From assembly GCF_009806985.1 (NCBI RefSeq), contig NZ_WUAX01000001.1, positions 1 through 64,000 on the forward strand: a stretch of 64,000 nt of DNA, written 5' to 3'. A model generated the notes under the pieces. The model ran no database searches, was not told where the DNA came from, and saw only the letters and a list, made by a program, of their open reading frames with translations. This DNA comes from Halorubrum sp. JWXQ-INN 858. Its GTDB lineage: Archaea > Halobacteriota > Halobacteria > Halobacteriales > Haloferacaceae. Positions 1 through 8,888 of this stretch are shown here, in pieces; position 1 is the stretch's first letter, and every line of letters starts with the position of its first letter. The position numbers and the translations under genes are program-made.

Positions 1-70
1 GGTCAGATCGTTGGCGTAGTTGGCGCAGGGCGTTGTCGGATTCATCCCCGCGCTAAAGCACGGGGCTTTC
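1..70 (+). mobile_element. Possible right end of an IS200/IS605 (IS1341/TnpB-type) element
   Basis: A GC-rich hairpin, CCCCGCGCTAAAGCACGGGG, lies at 46-65 (nine-base arms, one mismatch, two-base loop) and is followed by a pyrimidine-rich tract. Hairpins of this kind close the right end of haloarchaeal tnpB-type insertion sequences. Immediately to its right the sequence becomes the 3' part of a hyuB gene, so the element seems to have inserted into that gene. The transposase itself would lie left of the window and is not visible; the family assignment is from memory of such ends, not from a search. Confidence 0.5.
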
Positions 71-1528
71 TCCTTGCCACCTCCGTAACCCCCACGGCTG
101 GAAGTCGTGTCGGTCGCGCCGATGTGTGAGCGTGACGTCGTCCGAGAGGGTCTCGAACCGCTTCCGGAAGCCGAGCCCGCCGCGGTGTTTCCCGGGCCCG
201 CCGGAGTCACGCCAGAGGTCGTAGCGATGGACGCGGATCGGGTACTCGATCTCCGTGGCCTCGGCCGTCGTGTTCATGCAGTTCGTCACGTCGGTCTCGA
301 TGCAGTCGAGCCCGTCCTTCGTCGGGCGGGCACCGCTCCCCCCCGCACCGACCTCGCCGTAGATCCACTGTTCGTCGTCGATCCCGGCGAAGGTCAACGC
401 CGCCAGCTGGCCGCTTCCCGGGGCCGACACCCGGTCCGGAACCGCCTGCGCGAGCGCGCCGAGCAGCACGTCGGCGATCCGCTTGAACGTCACCGTCCGC
501 GCGTTCACGGGGGCGGGCGGGAGCGGGTTGACGAGCGATCCCTCCGGCATCGTCACCTCCACCGGGAGGAAACAGCCGGCGTTGTTCGGGATGTCGGGGT
601 CGGTTATCGCCCGGACGACGTAGTACACGCCGGAGAGCGTCGCCGCGGGCACCGCGTTCACGGGACCCGTCGCCTGCTCGTCCGTGCCGGTGAAGTCGAC
701 GTGCATGTCGCTCCCGTCGACGGTCACCGTCGCCTCGATCCGGATCGGCTGGTGCATCTCGACCCCGTCGTCGTCGATGAAGTCGTGGAACGCGTACGAC
801 CCGTCCGGGATCTCCGCTATCTTCGACCGCGTCAACCGCTCCGCGTGGTCGATTATCTGTTGGACCGCCGCGGCGAACGCGCCGTTTCCGTGTTCGTCGG
901 CGACCGCCGCCAGCCGCCGCTCGCCCGTCGTCACCGCGGATATCTGGGCGTTGAGATCGCCGAGAACGATGTCCGGGATACGGACGTTCTTCGCGAGAAC
1001 GGCCCGTGCGGTCTCGTTGACGGCCCCACGGTGGTGGTACCGTAGCGGCGGGAACCGGATCCCTTCCTGATAGATCTCGGTCGCGTCCGTCGGGATGCTC
1101 CCGGGCGTCTTCCCGCCCATCTCCTGGTGATGCGCCATCGTCACCCCGAGGGCGATCACCTCGCCGTCGTTGAAGACGGGTTTGACCACCGTGATGTCGG
1201 GAAGGTGGGTGCCCCCGTCGTACGGGTCGTTCATCAGGTAGACGTCCTCCGGCTCCATCTCCCCGGTCGGGAACGCCTCCAGGACGCTCTCGACCGCGGG
1301 CACCATCATCCCGAGGTGAGCGGGGATCGCGACGGCTTGGGCGATCGTCCGCCCGTCGGGGTCGAAGATCGCCGCCGACGCGTCCTGTGCTTCCTTCACG
1401 ATGCTCGAGTACGCGCTGCGGAGCAGCGTCGACTCCATCTCGTCGGCGATCGCGTCGAACTTGTGTCGCAGGACCGACCGCGTGACGGCGTCGACGTCTC
1501 CCTCGGCGGGTGGGGTTCGGGCACTCAT
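53..1528 (-). pseudogene. hyuB: HyuB-type hydantoinase B/oxoprolinase subunit, C-terminally truncated
   Basis: This 491-residue reading frame is a close paralogue of the complete 588-residue HyuB at 3178-4944. It shows the family motifs NDPYDGGTH (around residue 100), HHQEMGG and GGPGKHRGGLG. HyuB proteins pair with HyuA in ATP-dependent ring opening of hydantoins or 5-oxoproline, or in related carboxylases. The match to the paralogue stops just after the RRDRHDF..PWG stretch. The last ten or so codons and the stop codon come from the putative IS end, so about 97 residues are lost, including the glycine-rich GGGGYG motif. A TATA-like sequence at 1553-1562 suits a leaderless start at 1528. Protein of this form is probably inactive, although the frame itself is intact. 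Confidence 0.8.
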
Positions 1529-1672
1529 CCGGCGATCAGACTTGCCGAGCGGGCATAAATCTCTGGGTCATGTTAGCTAAACGCATGACGGACGGTTCCC
1601 GTCGACGCGCTCACCGACCGCCTCCCGTCGACACGACCGGCCACCGTCTCTCCCGTCGTCACGTTCGGCCGC

Positions 1673-3028
1673 CTACAGCGCTACCCGCGCGTGGTCGCCG
1701 TCGACGACCAACTCCGTGTCGTACGGTTCCGAGAGTTCGGCGATCGATCCGAGGATCTCCTGTGCGCGCTCGCCGCTCGCCAGCAGCGGCCGTCCGCGGC
1801 GTGGGCGGGGCTTCTCGGGGCCGAGGTCCAGCGGGTACAGCCGCACCGACTCGAGCTCCTTCGTCTCCGAGTCGAACGTACACACCGGGAGGACGCTCTC
1901 CCAGAACGCGCGGTCGCCGAGGAACCCGGTCCGCTCCCCGTCGTCGAACACGCGCGCGTCGAACGCGGCCGACGGGAGGTCGTCGTCGCCGAGGCCGTAC
2001 CGCTCGTACATCTCGGGCGGGACGAACTCCACGGTCTCGTTCTGGAACAGGAAGTTCCCGAGGCTGTACCAGATCGGCGACCCGCGATACACCTCGACGC
2101 CGCGGAGGACGTGGGGGCCGTGCCCGAGGAAGGCGTCCGCGCCGTGGTCGATACACGACCGCGCGAACGACTCGAGGAACGGCGGGACCGTGTGGTCGTT
2201 GCTTCGACCCTGCGCGCCCTCGTGGGCGTGTAACGACACGACGACCCAGTCGGCCTGCCGGCTCGCGTCCTCGATCCGGTCGATGACTGCGGCGACGTCC
2301 GCTTCCCGGGCCCGCTGTTCGACGGCGAACTCGTCCCCGACCTCGAACGCGGGGTGTGCGCCACCGTCGAGGTTGAGGAGCCGGAGGGCGTCGTCGTCGT
2401 GGCCGGGGATGGGGAACCCGAGCTCCGCGCGGCGGCGTTTCAAGTCCTCCAGGCCGAGTGCCTCGCTCGTCTCCCGCAGGCGCTCCATCGCGTCGGGCGG
2501 CAGTCGGTATCGGGTGTCCAGCCGAAGGGGCGCGATCCCCGGACGGCCGCCGACGTCCGGCCCGCGCTCGCCCGCGACGCTTCCGGGGGTTATCGTCGAA
2601 CAGACCGAAACGAGCGCACACCGCCCGGCGGGCGTGTCGACGTACGCCGGCGCGCGGGCCCGGGTGAGGGTGGTCCCCATCCCCGAGTACGGGATCGCCC
2701 GCGCCTCCAGCTCGCGCATCGTCGCCTCCATCCCGCCGTGTGAGTAGTCGAGCGCGTGGTTGGTCGCCACCGCGAACGCGTCGAAGCCCGCCCACGTCAG
2801 CTCGTCGGCGACCCACGGCGGCGACTGCATGTACGTCCCGGGCGCGTTCGCCGCGGGGTATCCCTCGTAGTCGTGGAGGAGAGTCTCGAGGTTCACGACC
2901 GAGAGGTCGGCCTCTCTGACCCGATCGACGATCGCCCGGAACGGTTCCTCCCCGTCGAACACCCGCAGTCGTCGGTTGAGTATCGCGTCGCCGGCCGCGG
3001 TGAGCGTGAACGTGTCGTCCGTGTCCAT
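1673..3028 (-). CDS. CapA family metallophosphatase-like protein
   Basis: A 451-residue protein of the CapA/PgsA (poly-gamma-glutamate synthesis) family, which has a calcineurin-like phosphatase fold. Family features are LTAAGDAILNRR at the N-terminus, a VNLE motif, an ATNHALDYSHGG motif and a C-terminal GHGPHVLRGVEVYRGSPIWY block followed by SLGNFLFQ. The open frame extends 31 codons further upstream, but the family starts at the chosen ATG, and a TATA-like ATTGAATA about 27 nt upstream supports a leaderless start. There is no signal peptide or membrane segment. In this setting, between two hyuB genes, a role in capsule synthesis is doubtful; relatives are often found as orphan genes in catabolic islands. 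Substrate unknown. Confidence 0.8.
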   Translation of the reverse strand: MDTDDTFTLTAAGDAILNRRLRVFDGEEPFRAIVDRVREADLSVVNLETLLHDYEGYPAANAPGTYMQSPPWVADELTWAGFDAFAVATNHALDYSHGGMEATMRELEARAIPYSGMGTTLTRARAPAYVDTPAGRCALVSVCSTITPGSVAGERGPDVGGRPGIAPLRLDTRYRLPPDAMERLRETSEALGLEDLKRRRAELGFPIPGHDDDALRLLNLDGGAHPAFEVGDEFAVEQRAREADVAAVIDRIEDASRQADWVVVSLHAHEGAQGRSNDHTVPPFLESFARSCIDHGADAFLGHGPHVLRGVEVYRGSPIWYSLGNFLFQNETVEFVPPEMYERYGLGDDDLPSAAFDARVFDDGERTGFLGDRAFWESVLPVCTFDSETKELESVRLYPLDLGPEKPRPRRGRPLLASGERAQEILGSIAELSEPYDTELVVDGDHARVAL

Positions 3029-3177
3029 ACCACTTGCCCGTAGGGGATCGTATTCAATACACGGGGCGTTCGCCGGGTCCCTCGTTCGGGACCGGACCCG
3101 ATTCCCGTCGGCTCCGTTCACCCCAATTCGACCCCTTTCGACTCCCTTCAGCTCCCGTCAGTCCAGTTCGACCCCGC

Positions 3178-4944
3178 TCAGTCGGCCACCCGGCCGTCCC
3201 CTCGATCGAACGTCCCGGCGGGGCGTTCCGCCCGGAGCCGGTCGCGACGGGCGCGCGTCGCCTCCCGGTCGACCCCGCCGTCCGCGAGCACGACTCCGTA
3301 CTCGGTCTCGGCGACGGCCTCCGACACCCGGTCCTCTCGGAGGTCGCGCACCACCGCCTCAACGGGGCGATCGATCGGCCGACCGTAGCCGCCGCCGCCG
3401 GTCGTGTGCACGTCCACGACGTCGCCGGCGTCGAGTCGGACGATCGCCTGAGAGGGGAGCGACTCCGTCTCGCCGGACGTGCGGTGAACGTCGGTTCGAC
3501 ACGTCGGTGCCGGGCGGCCGCCGTGGATCCCCCACGGCGGGAAATCGTGCCGGTCGCGGCGGTGGGTGAACGTCACGCCGTCGACCAACGGCTCGAACTG
3601 CTTCCGGTAGCCGAGCCCGCCGCGGTGCTTCCCGGGCCCGCCGGAGTCACGCCAGAGGTCGTAGCGACGCACCCGGATCGGAGCCGACAACTCCGTCGCC
3701 TCGACCGGCGTGTTCATGCAGTTGGTGATGTCGGTGTCGATGCAGTCGAGCCCGTCCTTCGTCGGGCGGGCACCGCTCCCCCCCGCGCCGACCTCACCGT
3801 AGATCCATCGTTCGTCGTCGTCGAAGCCGCTGAACCGGTGTGACAGCAGCTGTCCGTTCCCGGCGGCGGTGACGCTCTCCGGGGCCGCCTCCGCGAGCGC
3901 CCCGAAGAGGACGTCGACGATCCGCTTGACCGTCAAGCTCCGAGCGTTCACGGGGGCGGGCGGGAGCGGATTGACGAGCGAGCCCTCCGGCATCGTCACC
4001 TCCACCGGGAGGAAACAGCCGGCGTTGTTCGGGATCGTCGGATCGGTTATCGCCCGGACGACGTAGTACACGCCGGAGAGCGTCGCCGACGGGACGGAGT
4101 TGACGGGGCCCTTCGCTTGGGCACCGGTGCCGGTGAAGTCGACGTGCATGTCGCTCCCGTCGACGGTCACCGTCGCCTCGATCCGGATCGGCTGGTGCAT
4201 CTCGACCCCGTCGTCGTCGATGAAGTCGTGGAACGCGTACGACCCGTCCGGGATCTCCGCTATCTTCGACCGCGTCAGCCGCTCCGCGTGGTCGATTATC
4301 CGGTCGACGACCTCCCCGAACGCCTCGTTCCCGTACTCGCCGGCGACCGCCCCGATCCGCCGGTTCGCGATCGAGACCGACGACACCTGCGCCCGCAGGT
4401 CGCCGAGCGTCGTGTACGGCGTCCGAACGTTCTTCTCGATGAGCGAGACGAGCGTCTCGTTGATCTCGCCGCGGTCGTGGTACTGCAACGGCGGGAGCCG
4501 AAGCCCCTCCTGATAGATCTCGGTCGCGTTCGGCGGGAGGCTTCCCGGGGTGAGCCCGCCCATCTCCTGGTGGTGGGCCATCGTCGCCCCGAGGGCGATC
4601 ACCTCGCCGTCGTTGAAGACGGGTTTGACCACCGTGATGTCGGGGATATGGGTGCCGCCGTCGTACGGGTCGTTCATCAGGTAGACGTCCTCCGGCTCCA
4701 TCTCCTCGACCGGGAACGCATCCAGGATGCTCTCGACCGCGGGCACCATCATCCCGAGGTGTGCGGGGATCGCCATCGCCTGCGCGATCGTCCGCCCGTC
4801 CGGGTCGAAGACCGCCGCCGACGCGTCCTGCGCCTCCTTCACGATGCTCGAGTACGCGCTGCGGATCAGCGTCGTCTCCATCTCGTCGGCGATCGCGTCG
4901 AACTTGTGTCGAAGGACCGACTGTGTGATCTCGTCGATAGTCAT
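3178..4944 (-). CDS. hyuB: Hydantoinase B/oxoprolinase family subunit (HyuB)
   Basis: A full-length 588-residue HyuB subunit. Visible family motifs are NDPYDGGTHIPD near residue 90, HHQEMGG near 125, GGSGARPTKDGLD, GGPGKHRGGLG near 435 and a C-terminal TTGGGGYG near 515. With HyuA it forms an ATP-dependent amidohydrolase (hydantoin, N-methylhydantoin or 5-oxoproline type); the exact substrate cannot be read from sequence. HyuA is encoded nearby but on the opposite strand (6791-8854), separated by a PrpD-like gene, so the two subunits are not in one operon. It shares a stretch of about 170 bp with the truncated copy at 689-857 that differs at only a couple of positions. Confidence 0.9.
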   Translation of the reverse strand: MTIDEITQSVLRHKFDAIADEMETTLIRSAYSSIVKEAQDASAAVFDPDGRTIAQAMAIPAHLGMMVPAVESILDAFPVEEMEPEDVYLMNDPYDGGTHIPDITVVKPVFNDGEVIALGATMAHHQEMGGLTPGSLPPNATEIYQEGLRLPPLQYHDRGEINETLVSLIEKNVRTPYTTLGDLRAQVSSVSIANRRIGAVAGEYGNEAFGEVVDRIIDHAERLTRSKIAEIPDGSYAFHDFIDDDGVEMHQPIRIEATVTVDGSDMHVDFTGTGAQAKGPVNSVPSATLSGVYYVVRAITDPTIPNNAGCFLPVEVTMPEGSLVNPLPPAPVNARSLTVKRIVDVLFGALAEAAPESVTAAGNGQLLSHRFSGFDDDERWIYGEVGAGGSGARPTKDGLDCIDTDITNCMNTPVEATELSAPIRVRRYDLWRDSGGPGKHRGGLGYRKQFEPLVDGVTFTHRRDRHDFPPWGIHGGRPAPTCRTDVHRTSGETESLPSQAIVRLDAGDVVDVHTTGGGGYGRPIDRPVEAVVRDLREDRVSEAVAETEYGVVLADGGVDREATRARRDRLRAERPAGTFDRGDGRVAD

Positions 4945-5030
4945 GAGGAATCGTGTCGTGTGGGTTCATACCATGACTGAGTACTTATATTTACGCGCGA
5001 CAGCCGCCGCGTCGTGGAGCCGCCCCCGAC

Positions 5031-5135
5031 ACGGCCGCTCCGCACGCCGGCACGGCCACTCCCGACATGCCGCTTCGACGCCGACACGGCCGCTCCCGAC
5101 ATGCCGCTTCGACGCCGACACGGCCGCTTCCGTCC
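5031..5135. repeat. 34-bp tandem repeat between hyuB and prpD
   Basis: Two nearly identical 34-bp units (5053-5086 and 5087-5120; core CCCGACATGCCGCTTCGACG) are flanked on each side by partial copies. They occupy the divergent intergenic region between hyuB and the PrpD-like gene. The unit length is not a multiple of three and there is no evidence of coding. Confidence 0.85.
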
Positions 5136-5198
5136 CCGTCAACTGCACCGCGACCGCGTGGAAGCGTCCGCCGTCCGCCCGCGATCCCGTCGTATAGG

Positions 5199-5204
5199 TT
5201 TAAG
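5199..5204 (+). promoter_or_regulatory. TATA element of the PrpD-like gene
   Basis: TTTAAG centred about 27 nt before the ATG at 5228. This spacing is typical for leaderless haloarchaeal transcripts and supports that start codon. Confidence 0.6.
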
Positions 5205-5227
5205 CGACCCGAGCCGTACACGAACCC

Positions 5228-6637
5228 ATGGCAGGCACGGACACGCATGCGATGCGTCTCGGCCGGTTCGTCGACGGGTTCTCGCTGGACGACGTCCCCG
5301 ACGACGTGCTCGAACACGTCCGGCACCTGGTGTTGGACTCCCTCGGGGTGACCCTCGGCGGGTCGCGCCTCCCACAGGCGGAGGCCGTCACGGGGTTCTG
5401 GGCCGAACGGGGAGGCACGCCGGAGTCGACGGTCCCAGGCGCCGACGGACGGCTCCCGCTGACGACCGCCGCCTACCTCAACGGCTACCTCGCGAACCTC
5501 ATGGATTACGACGACACCTACAGCGGCCGCGCCATCGGCCACCCGGGCGCGACCGTGATCCCCCCGACGCTGGCCGTCGCCGAGGCGATCGGCACGGACG
5601 ACCGGTCGTTCCTCGAGGCGGTGATCGTCGGCTACGAGGTCTCGATCCGCGTCGGCGACGCAATCATGCCGTCGCCGGAGCGGTCGAAGGCGGTCGTCGG
5701 GACCGGGACGTGGCAGGTGTTCGGGCCGGCCGCCGCGACCGCGAAGCTGCTCGACTGCTCGCCGGCGGCCGTCGCCGACGCGCTCGGGATGGCCGCGATG
5801 AACGCGCCAGTTCCGCTCGTCCGAAAGGTCGGCATCGAGGCCGACCGGTTCCAGTGGCTGAAGAACAACTACGGCTGGGCGTGTCTCGGCGGCGTCGTCG
5901 CCGGCGAGCTCGCATCCAGAGGGTTCCGCGGTAGCCGCGACGTCTTCGATGGCCCGACGGGGTTCTGGCGGATGGCGGCGTCCGACTCGTTCGACGCGGA
6001 CGTCCTCCATCGCGACGTCGCGGAGTGGTTCGCCGTCTCGGACGTCTCCGTGAAACCGTACTCCTCCTGCCGATGGACACACGCCGCGCTCGACTGCGTC
6101 GACGAGGTCCGGTCGCGGAGCGTCGACGTGGAGGCGATCGACCGCGTCGACGTGGCGACGTTCCACGAGGGGGCGAGCCTCGATTCGGTCCCGGAGACCG
6201 TCTTCGACGCCCAGTTCAGCCTCCCGTACGTCGTCGCGGTCTCGCTCCTGGGGTACCCGCCGGGGTTCGAGTGGCTCTCGGCGGAGCGGCTTCGGGACCC
6301 GGCCGTCCACGCGTTGATGGAGCGCGTCCACGTCCGCGCCGACGAGGCGATGTCCGCGCGGTACGAATCGACCGGCGGGATGGGCGCGGCCGTGACGGTC
6401 AGGCGTCGTGACGGGACGGAGCTGCACGCCGAGACGGACGACCCCCGCGGCGATCCGGAGCGACCGCTGCCGTACACGTCGGTGCGGTCGAAGTACCGCG
6501 ACCTGGCGGAGCCGTTGTTGGGAGGGACGGGGGCCGCGGAACTCGAGACGCGCGTCCTGTCCATGCCGACCGACCGTCCCGTCGCCGAGGTGGGGGCGGC
6601 ACTCGACGGCGCGTCCTGCCCCGTAACGGACGACTGA
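5228..6637 (+). CDS. MmgE/PrpD family protein
   Basis: A 469-residue member of the MmgE/PrpD family, which includes 2-methylcitrate dehydratase, cis-aconitate decarboxylase and many uncharacterised lyases. Family features are the N-terminal DSLGVTLGGSR segment, an LMDYDDTYSGRAIGHPGATV block around residues 90-110, GTWQVFGPAAATAKLL, and the KPYSSCRWTHAALD motif in the middle of the protein. It lies between divergent hyuB and the downstream hyuA on the same strand, which suggests a role in the same catabolic route (dehydration, hydration or decarboxylation of an organic acid). A true propionate/methylcitrate role is not supported, since no citrate synthase or isocitrate-type lyase is nearby. 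Confidence 0.85.
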   Translation: MAGTDTHAMRLGRFVDGFSLDDVPDDVLEHVRHLVLDSLGVTLGGSRLPQAEAVTGFWAERGGTPESTVPGADGRLPLTTAAYLNGYLANLMDYDDTYSGRAIGHPGATVIPPTLAVAEAIGTDDRSFLEAVIVGYEVSIRVGDAIMPSPERSKAVVGTGTWQVFGPAAATAKLLDCSPAAVADALGMAAMNAPVPLVRKVGIEADRFQWLKNNYGWACLGGVVAGELASRGFRGSRDVFDGPTGFWRMAASDSFDADVLHRDVAEWFAVSDVSVKPYSSCRWTHAALDCVDEVRSRSVDVEAIDRVDVATFHEGASLDSVPETVFDAQFSLPYVVAVSLLGYPPGFEWLSAERLRDPAVHALMERVHVRADEAMSARYESTGGMGAAVTVRRRDGTELHAETDDPRGDPERPLPYTSVRSKYRDLAEPLLGGTGAAELETRVLSMPTDRPVAEVGAALDGASCPVTDD

Positions 6638-6666
6638 GGCGGCCGGGGGGTCGACGGGACTTTCGG

Positions 6667-6750
6667 TGTCCGACGATACGAGATTCCCGATGTTCGGCGA
6701 TACGAGATCTCTTGATAGTCGGCGATACGAGTTCCCTTGATAGTCGGCGA
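6667..6750. repeat. 25-bp tandem repeat upstream of hyuA
   Basis: About 3.4 copies of a 24-25 bp unit containing CGGCGATACGAG (6667-6690, 6691-6715, 6716-6740, then a partial copy). The array ends roughly 10 bp before the predicted TATA element of hyuA. It may be a set of regulator sites or simply one of the many short tandem repeats in this window. Confidence 0.85.
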
Positions 6751-6759
6751 CGCAAACCG

Positions 6760-6767
6760 TTATGTAT
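6760..6767 (+). promoter_or_regulatory. TATA element of hyuA
   Basis: TTATGTAT centred about 27 nt upstream of the ATG at 6791, immediately after the 25-bp repeat array. The position fits a leaderless transcript. Confidence 0.55.
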
Positions 6768-6790
6768 GATACCAATCCACGTGACAGTGT

Positions 6791-8854
6791 ATGACGGTCC
6801 AGATAGCGATCGATATCGGCGGGACGTTCACGGACGTCGTCGCCCGGGAGGACGATGCAGTGTATTCGACGAAGGTCCCGACCACGCCCGAGGACCTCAT
6901 CACGGGCGTGAGACGCGGGATCGACGAGATCGTCGCCGAGACGTCGGGCGAGCGCGCGGACGTCGAGCGGCTCGTTCACGGAACGACCGCCGGGACCAAC
7001 GCGGTCATCGAACGGGAGGGCGGCCGGGTCGGCGTCCTCATGACCGAGGGCTTCAGGGACACGCTGGCGATCGGTCGACAGAAGCGGCAGGACATGTACG
7101 ACCTGTTCTTGGACGAACAGACGCCGACGTTCCTCGCCCCGCGTGAACGCCGCGCGGAGGTCACGGAGCGGGTCGGCCCGGACGGGGAGGTCCTCACCCC
7201 GCTCGACGAGGCGGACGTCCTCGACGGTGTGACGCGACTCGTCGACGAACACGACGTCGACTCGATCGCCGTCTGTTACCTCTTCTCGTTCGCGAACACC
7301 GACCACGAGGAGCGCACCGCCGAGCTGATCGCGGACGCCTTCCCGGAGGTGGACGTCTCGCTGTCGTCGTCGATCAACCCGCGCTTCCGCGAGTACGAGC
7401 GGCTCGTCGTGACGGCGTTCGACGCGTACCTCCGGCCGGTGATCGAGTCGTACATCGCGCGGATGAACGACATGCTGCACGAGGAGGGGATCGGCTGTGA
7501 GCTCCAGATCATGCAGTCGCGCGGGGGGATCGCCGGGGCGGAGCTGATGCAGGAGAAGCCGGTCGGGTCCGTGCTCTCGGGGCCGGCGGCCGCCGTCTCG
7601 GGCGCGAGCGACATCGGGGGTCGGATCGACCGGCCGGACCTGATAACGATCGACATCGGCGGGACGTCGAGCGACGTCTCGCTGGTCGAGGGCGGGGCCG
7701 CACAGATCACGAGCGAGGGGGAGATCCAGGGCTACCCCCTCCGGATGCAGATGGTCGACATCAACACGATCGGCTCCGGCGGCGGATCGATCGCCAGCCT
7801 CGACGAGGCGGACAGCCTCCACGTCGGCCCGGAGAGCGCCGGCGCGGACCCCGGCCCCGCCTGCTACGGCCGCGGCGGCGAACGTCCCACCGTCACGGAC
7901 GCGTCGGTCGTCCTCGGCTACCTGAACCCGGAGAACTTCGCGGACGGCTCGTTGGACCTGGACGTCGACGCCGCGCGAGCCGCGATCGAGTCCGAGGTCG
8001 CGGACCCCCTCGGCTACGACCTCGTGGACGCGGCGAAAGGGATCCACAAGATACTGAACACGAAGACGGCCCAGCAGCTCCGGCTGACGACCGTCCAGCG
8101 CGGCTTCGATCCCCGCTCGTTCAGCCTGTTCGCGATGGGCGGGGCGGGCCCGATCCACGCCGGGCGGCTCGCGGAGGAGCTCTCGATCCCCGAGGTCGTC
8201 ATCCCGCGGTCGCCCGGCGTCCTCTCGGCGAGCGGGCTCCTGTCGGCGGCCGTCGAACACGACCACGAGACGACGTTCCTCCGGTCGCTCGCGGACCTCA
8301 CCCCCGGCGATCTCGAGGACCGATACGCGCGCCTCGTCGACCGCGGGGAACGGGCCATGACTCGAGAAGGGGTGCCGCTCGACGCGGTCGACGTCGCGTT
8401 TCAGGCCGACATGCGGTACGAGGGACAGTCGTTCGAGATCGAGCTCTCGATCCCCGACGCGGAGGCGTACGACGCGGCGGTCGTCGACCGGATCCGCGAC
8501 CGGTTCCACGACCGCCACAAGGAGGTGTACGGCCACGAGAACGTCGACGACCCGGTCGAGTTCGTGAACCTCCGGGCGGTCCACTCGTACACGCCCGAGA
8601 GGCTTTCGATGCCGACCCCGGCCGCGGACGGGTCCCTCGACGACGCGAAGGTCACCGCACGGGAGGCGCATTTCGTCGACGACGGCTCCTACGAGACGCC
8701 GGTGTACGCCCGATCGGCCCTGCCCGCCGCCGAGGCGTTCGAGGGGCCGGCGATCGTCGAGCAGAGCGACACGACGACCGTCGTCTACCCCGGACAGCGC
8801 TGCCGGACCGACTCGTTCGGGAACCTCCTCATCGAGACGAGCCACGCGGAATAA
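6791..8854 (+). CDS. hyuA: Hydantoinase/oxoprolinase family subunit (HyuA)
   Basis: A 687-residue HyuA subunit with an actin-like ATPase fold. The N-terminal phosphate-binding motif is IDIGGTFTDVV (residues 7-17), followed by VHGTTAGTNAVIEREG near 65-80, a second DIGGTSSDVSLV motif near 287, a GSGGGSIA loop near 330 and ADPGPACYGRGG near 355. It supplies the ATP-dependent half of HyuA/HyuB amidohydrolases that open hydantoin-like or oxoproline rings. It is about the usual length and intact. The partner hyuB is the gene at 3178-4944. The convergent gene downstream is an LLM oxidoreductase, 34 bp away. Confidence 0.92.
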   Translation: MTVQIAIDIGGTFTDVVAREDDAVYSTKVPTTPEDLITGVRRGIDEIVAETSGERADVERLVHGTTAGTNAVIEREGGRVGVLMTEGFRDTLAIGRQKRQDMYDLFLDEQTPTFLAPRERRAEVTERVGPDGEVLTPLDEADVLDGVTRLVDEHDVDSIAVCYLFSFANTDHEERTAELIADAFPEVDVSLSSSINPRFREYERLVVTAFDAYLRPVIESYIARMNDMLHEEGIGCELQIMQSRGGIAGAELMQEKPVGSVLSGPAAAVSGASDIGGRIDRPDLITIDIGGTSSDVSLVEGGAAQITSEGEIQGYPLRMQMVDINTIGSGGGSIASLDEADSLHVGPESAGADPGPACYGRGGERPTVTDASVVLGYLNPENFADGSLDLDVDAARAAIESEVADPLGYDLVDAAKGIHKILNTKTAQQLRLTTVQRGFDPRSFSLFAMGGAGPIHAGRLAEELSIPEVVIPRSPGVLSASGLLSAAVEHDHETTFLRSLADLTPGDLEDRYARLVDRGERAMTREGVPLDAVDVAFQADMRYEGQSFEIELSIPDAEAYDAAVVDRIRDRFHDRHKEVYGHENVDDPVEFVNLRAVHSYTPERLSMPTPAADGSLDDAKVTAREAHFVDDGSYETPVYARSALPAAEAFEGPAIVEQSDTTTVVYPGQRCRTDSFGNLLIETSHAE

Positions 8855-8888
8855 CACGGCCGACGGGGCCGCGACGGCGGGATCAGGG

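Noticed and set aside
5031-5135. CRISPR array
   Set aside because: The 34-bp units are head-to-tail with no unique spacers, and no cas genes lie nearby. The same applies to the other tandem arrays in the window.
3178-8854. hyuA and hyuB as one operon
   Set aside because: They lie on opposite strands with a PrpD-like gene and a repeat array between them; only regulatory, not transcriptional, coupling is possible.
4991-8857. Open frame of 1288 codons on the minus strand across the PrpD-like and hyuA genes
   Set aside because: It is antisense to two well-supported genes, is rich in Arg, Asp, Val and Pro as expected for a GC-rich shadow frame, and contains no recognisable domain.
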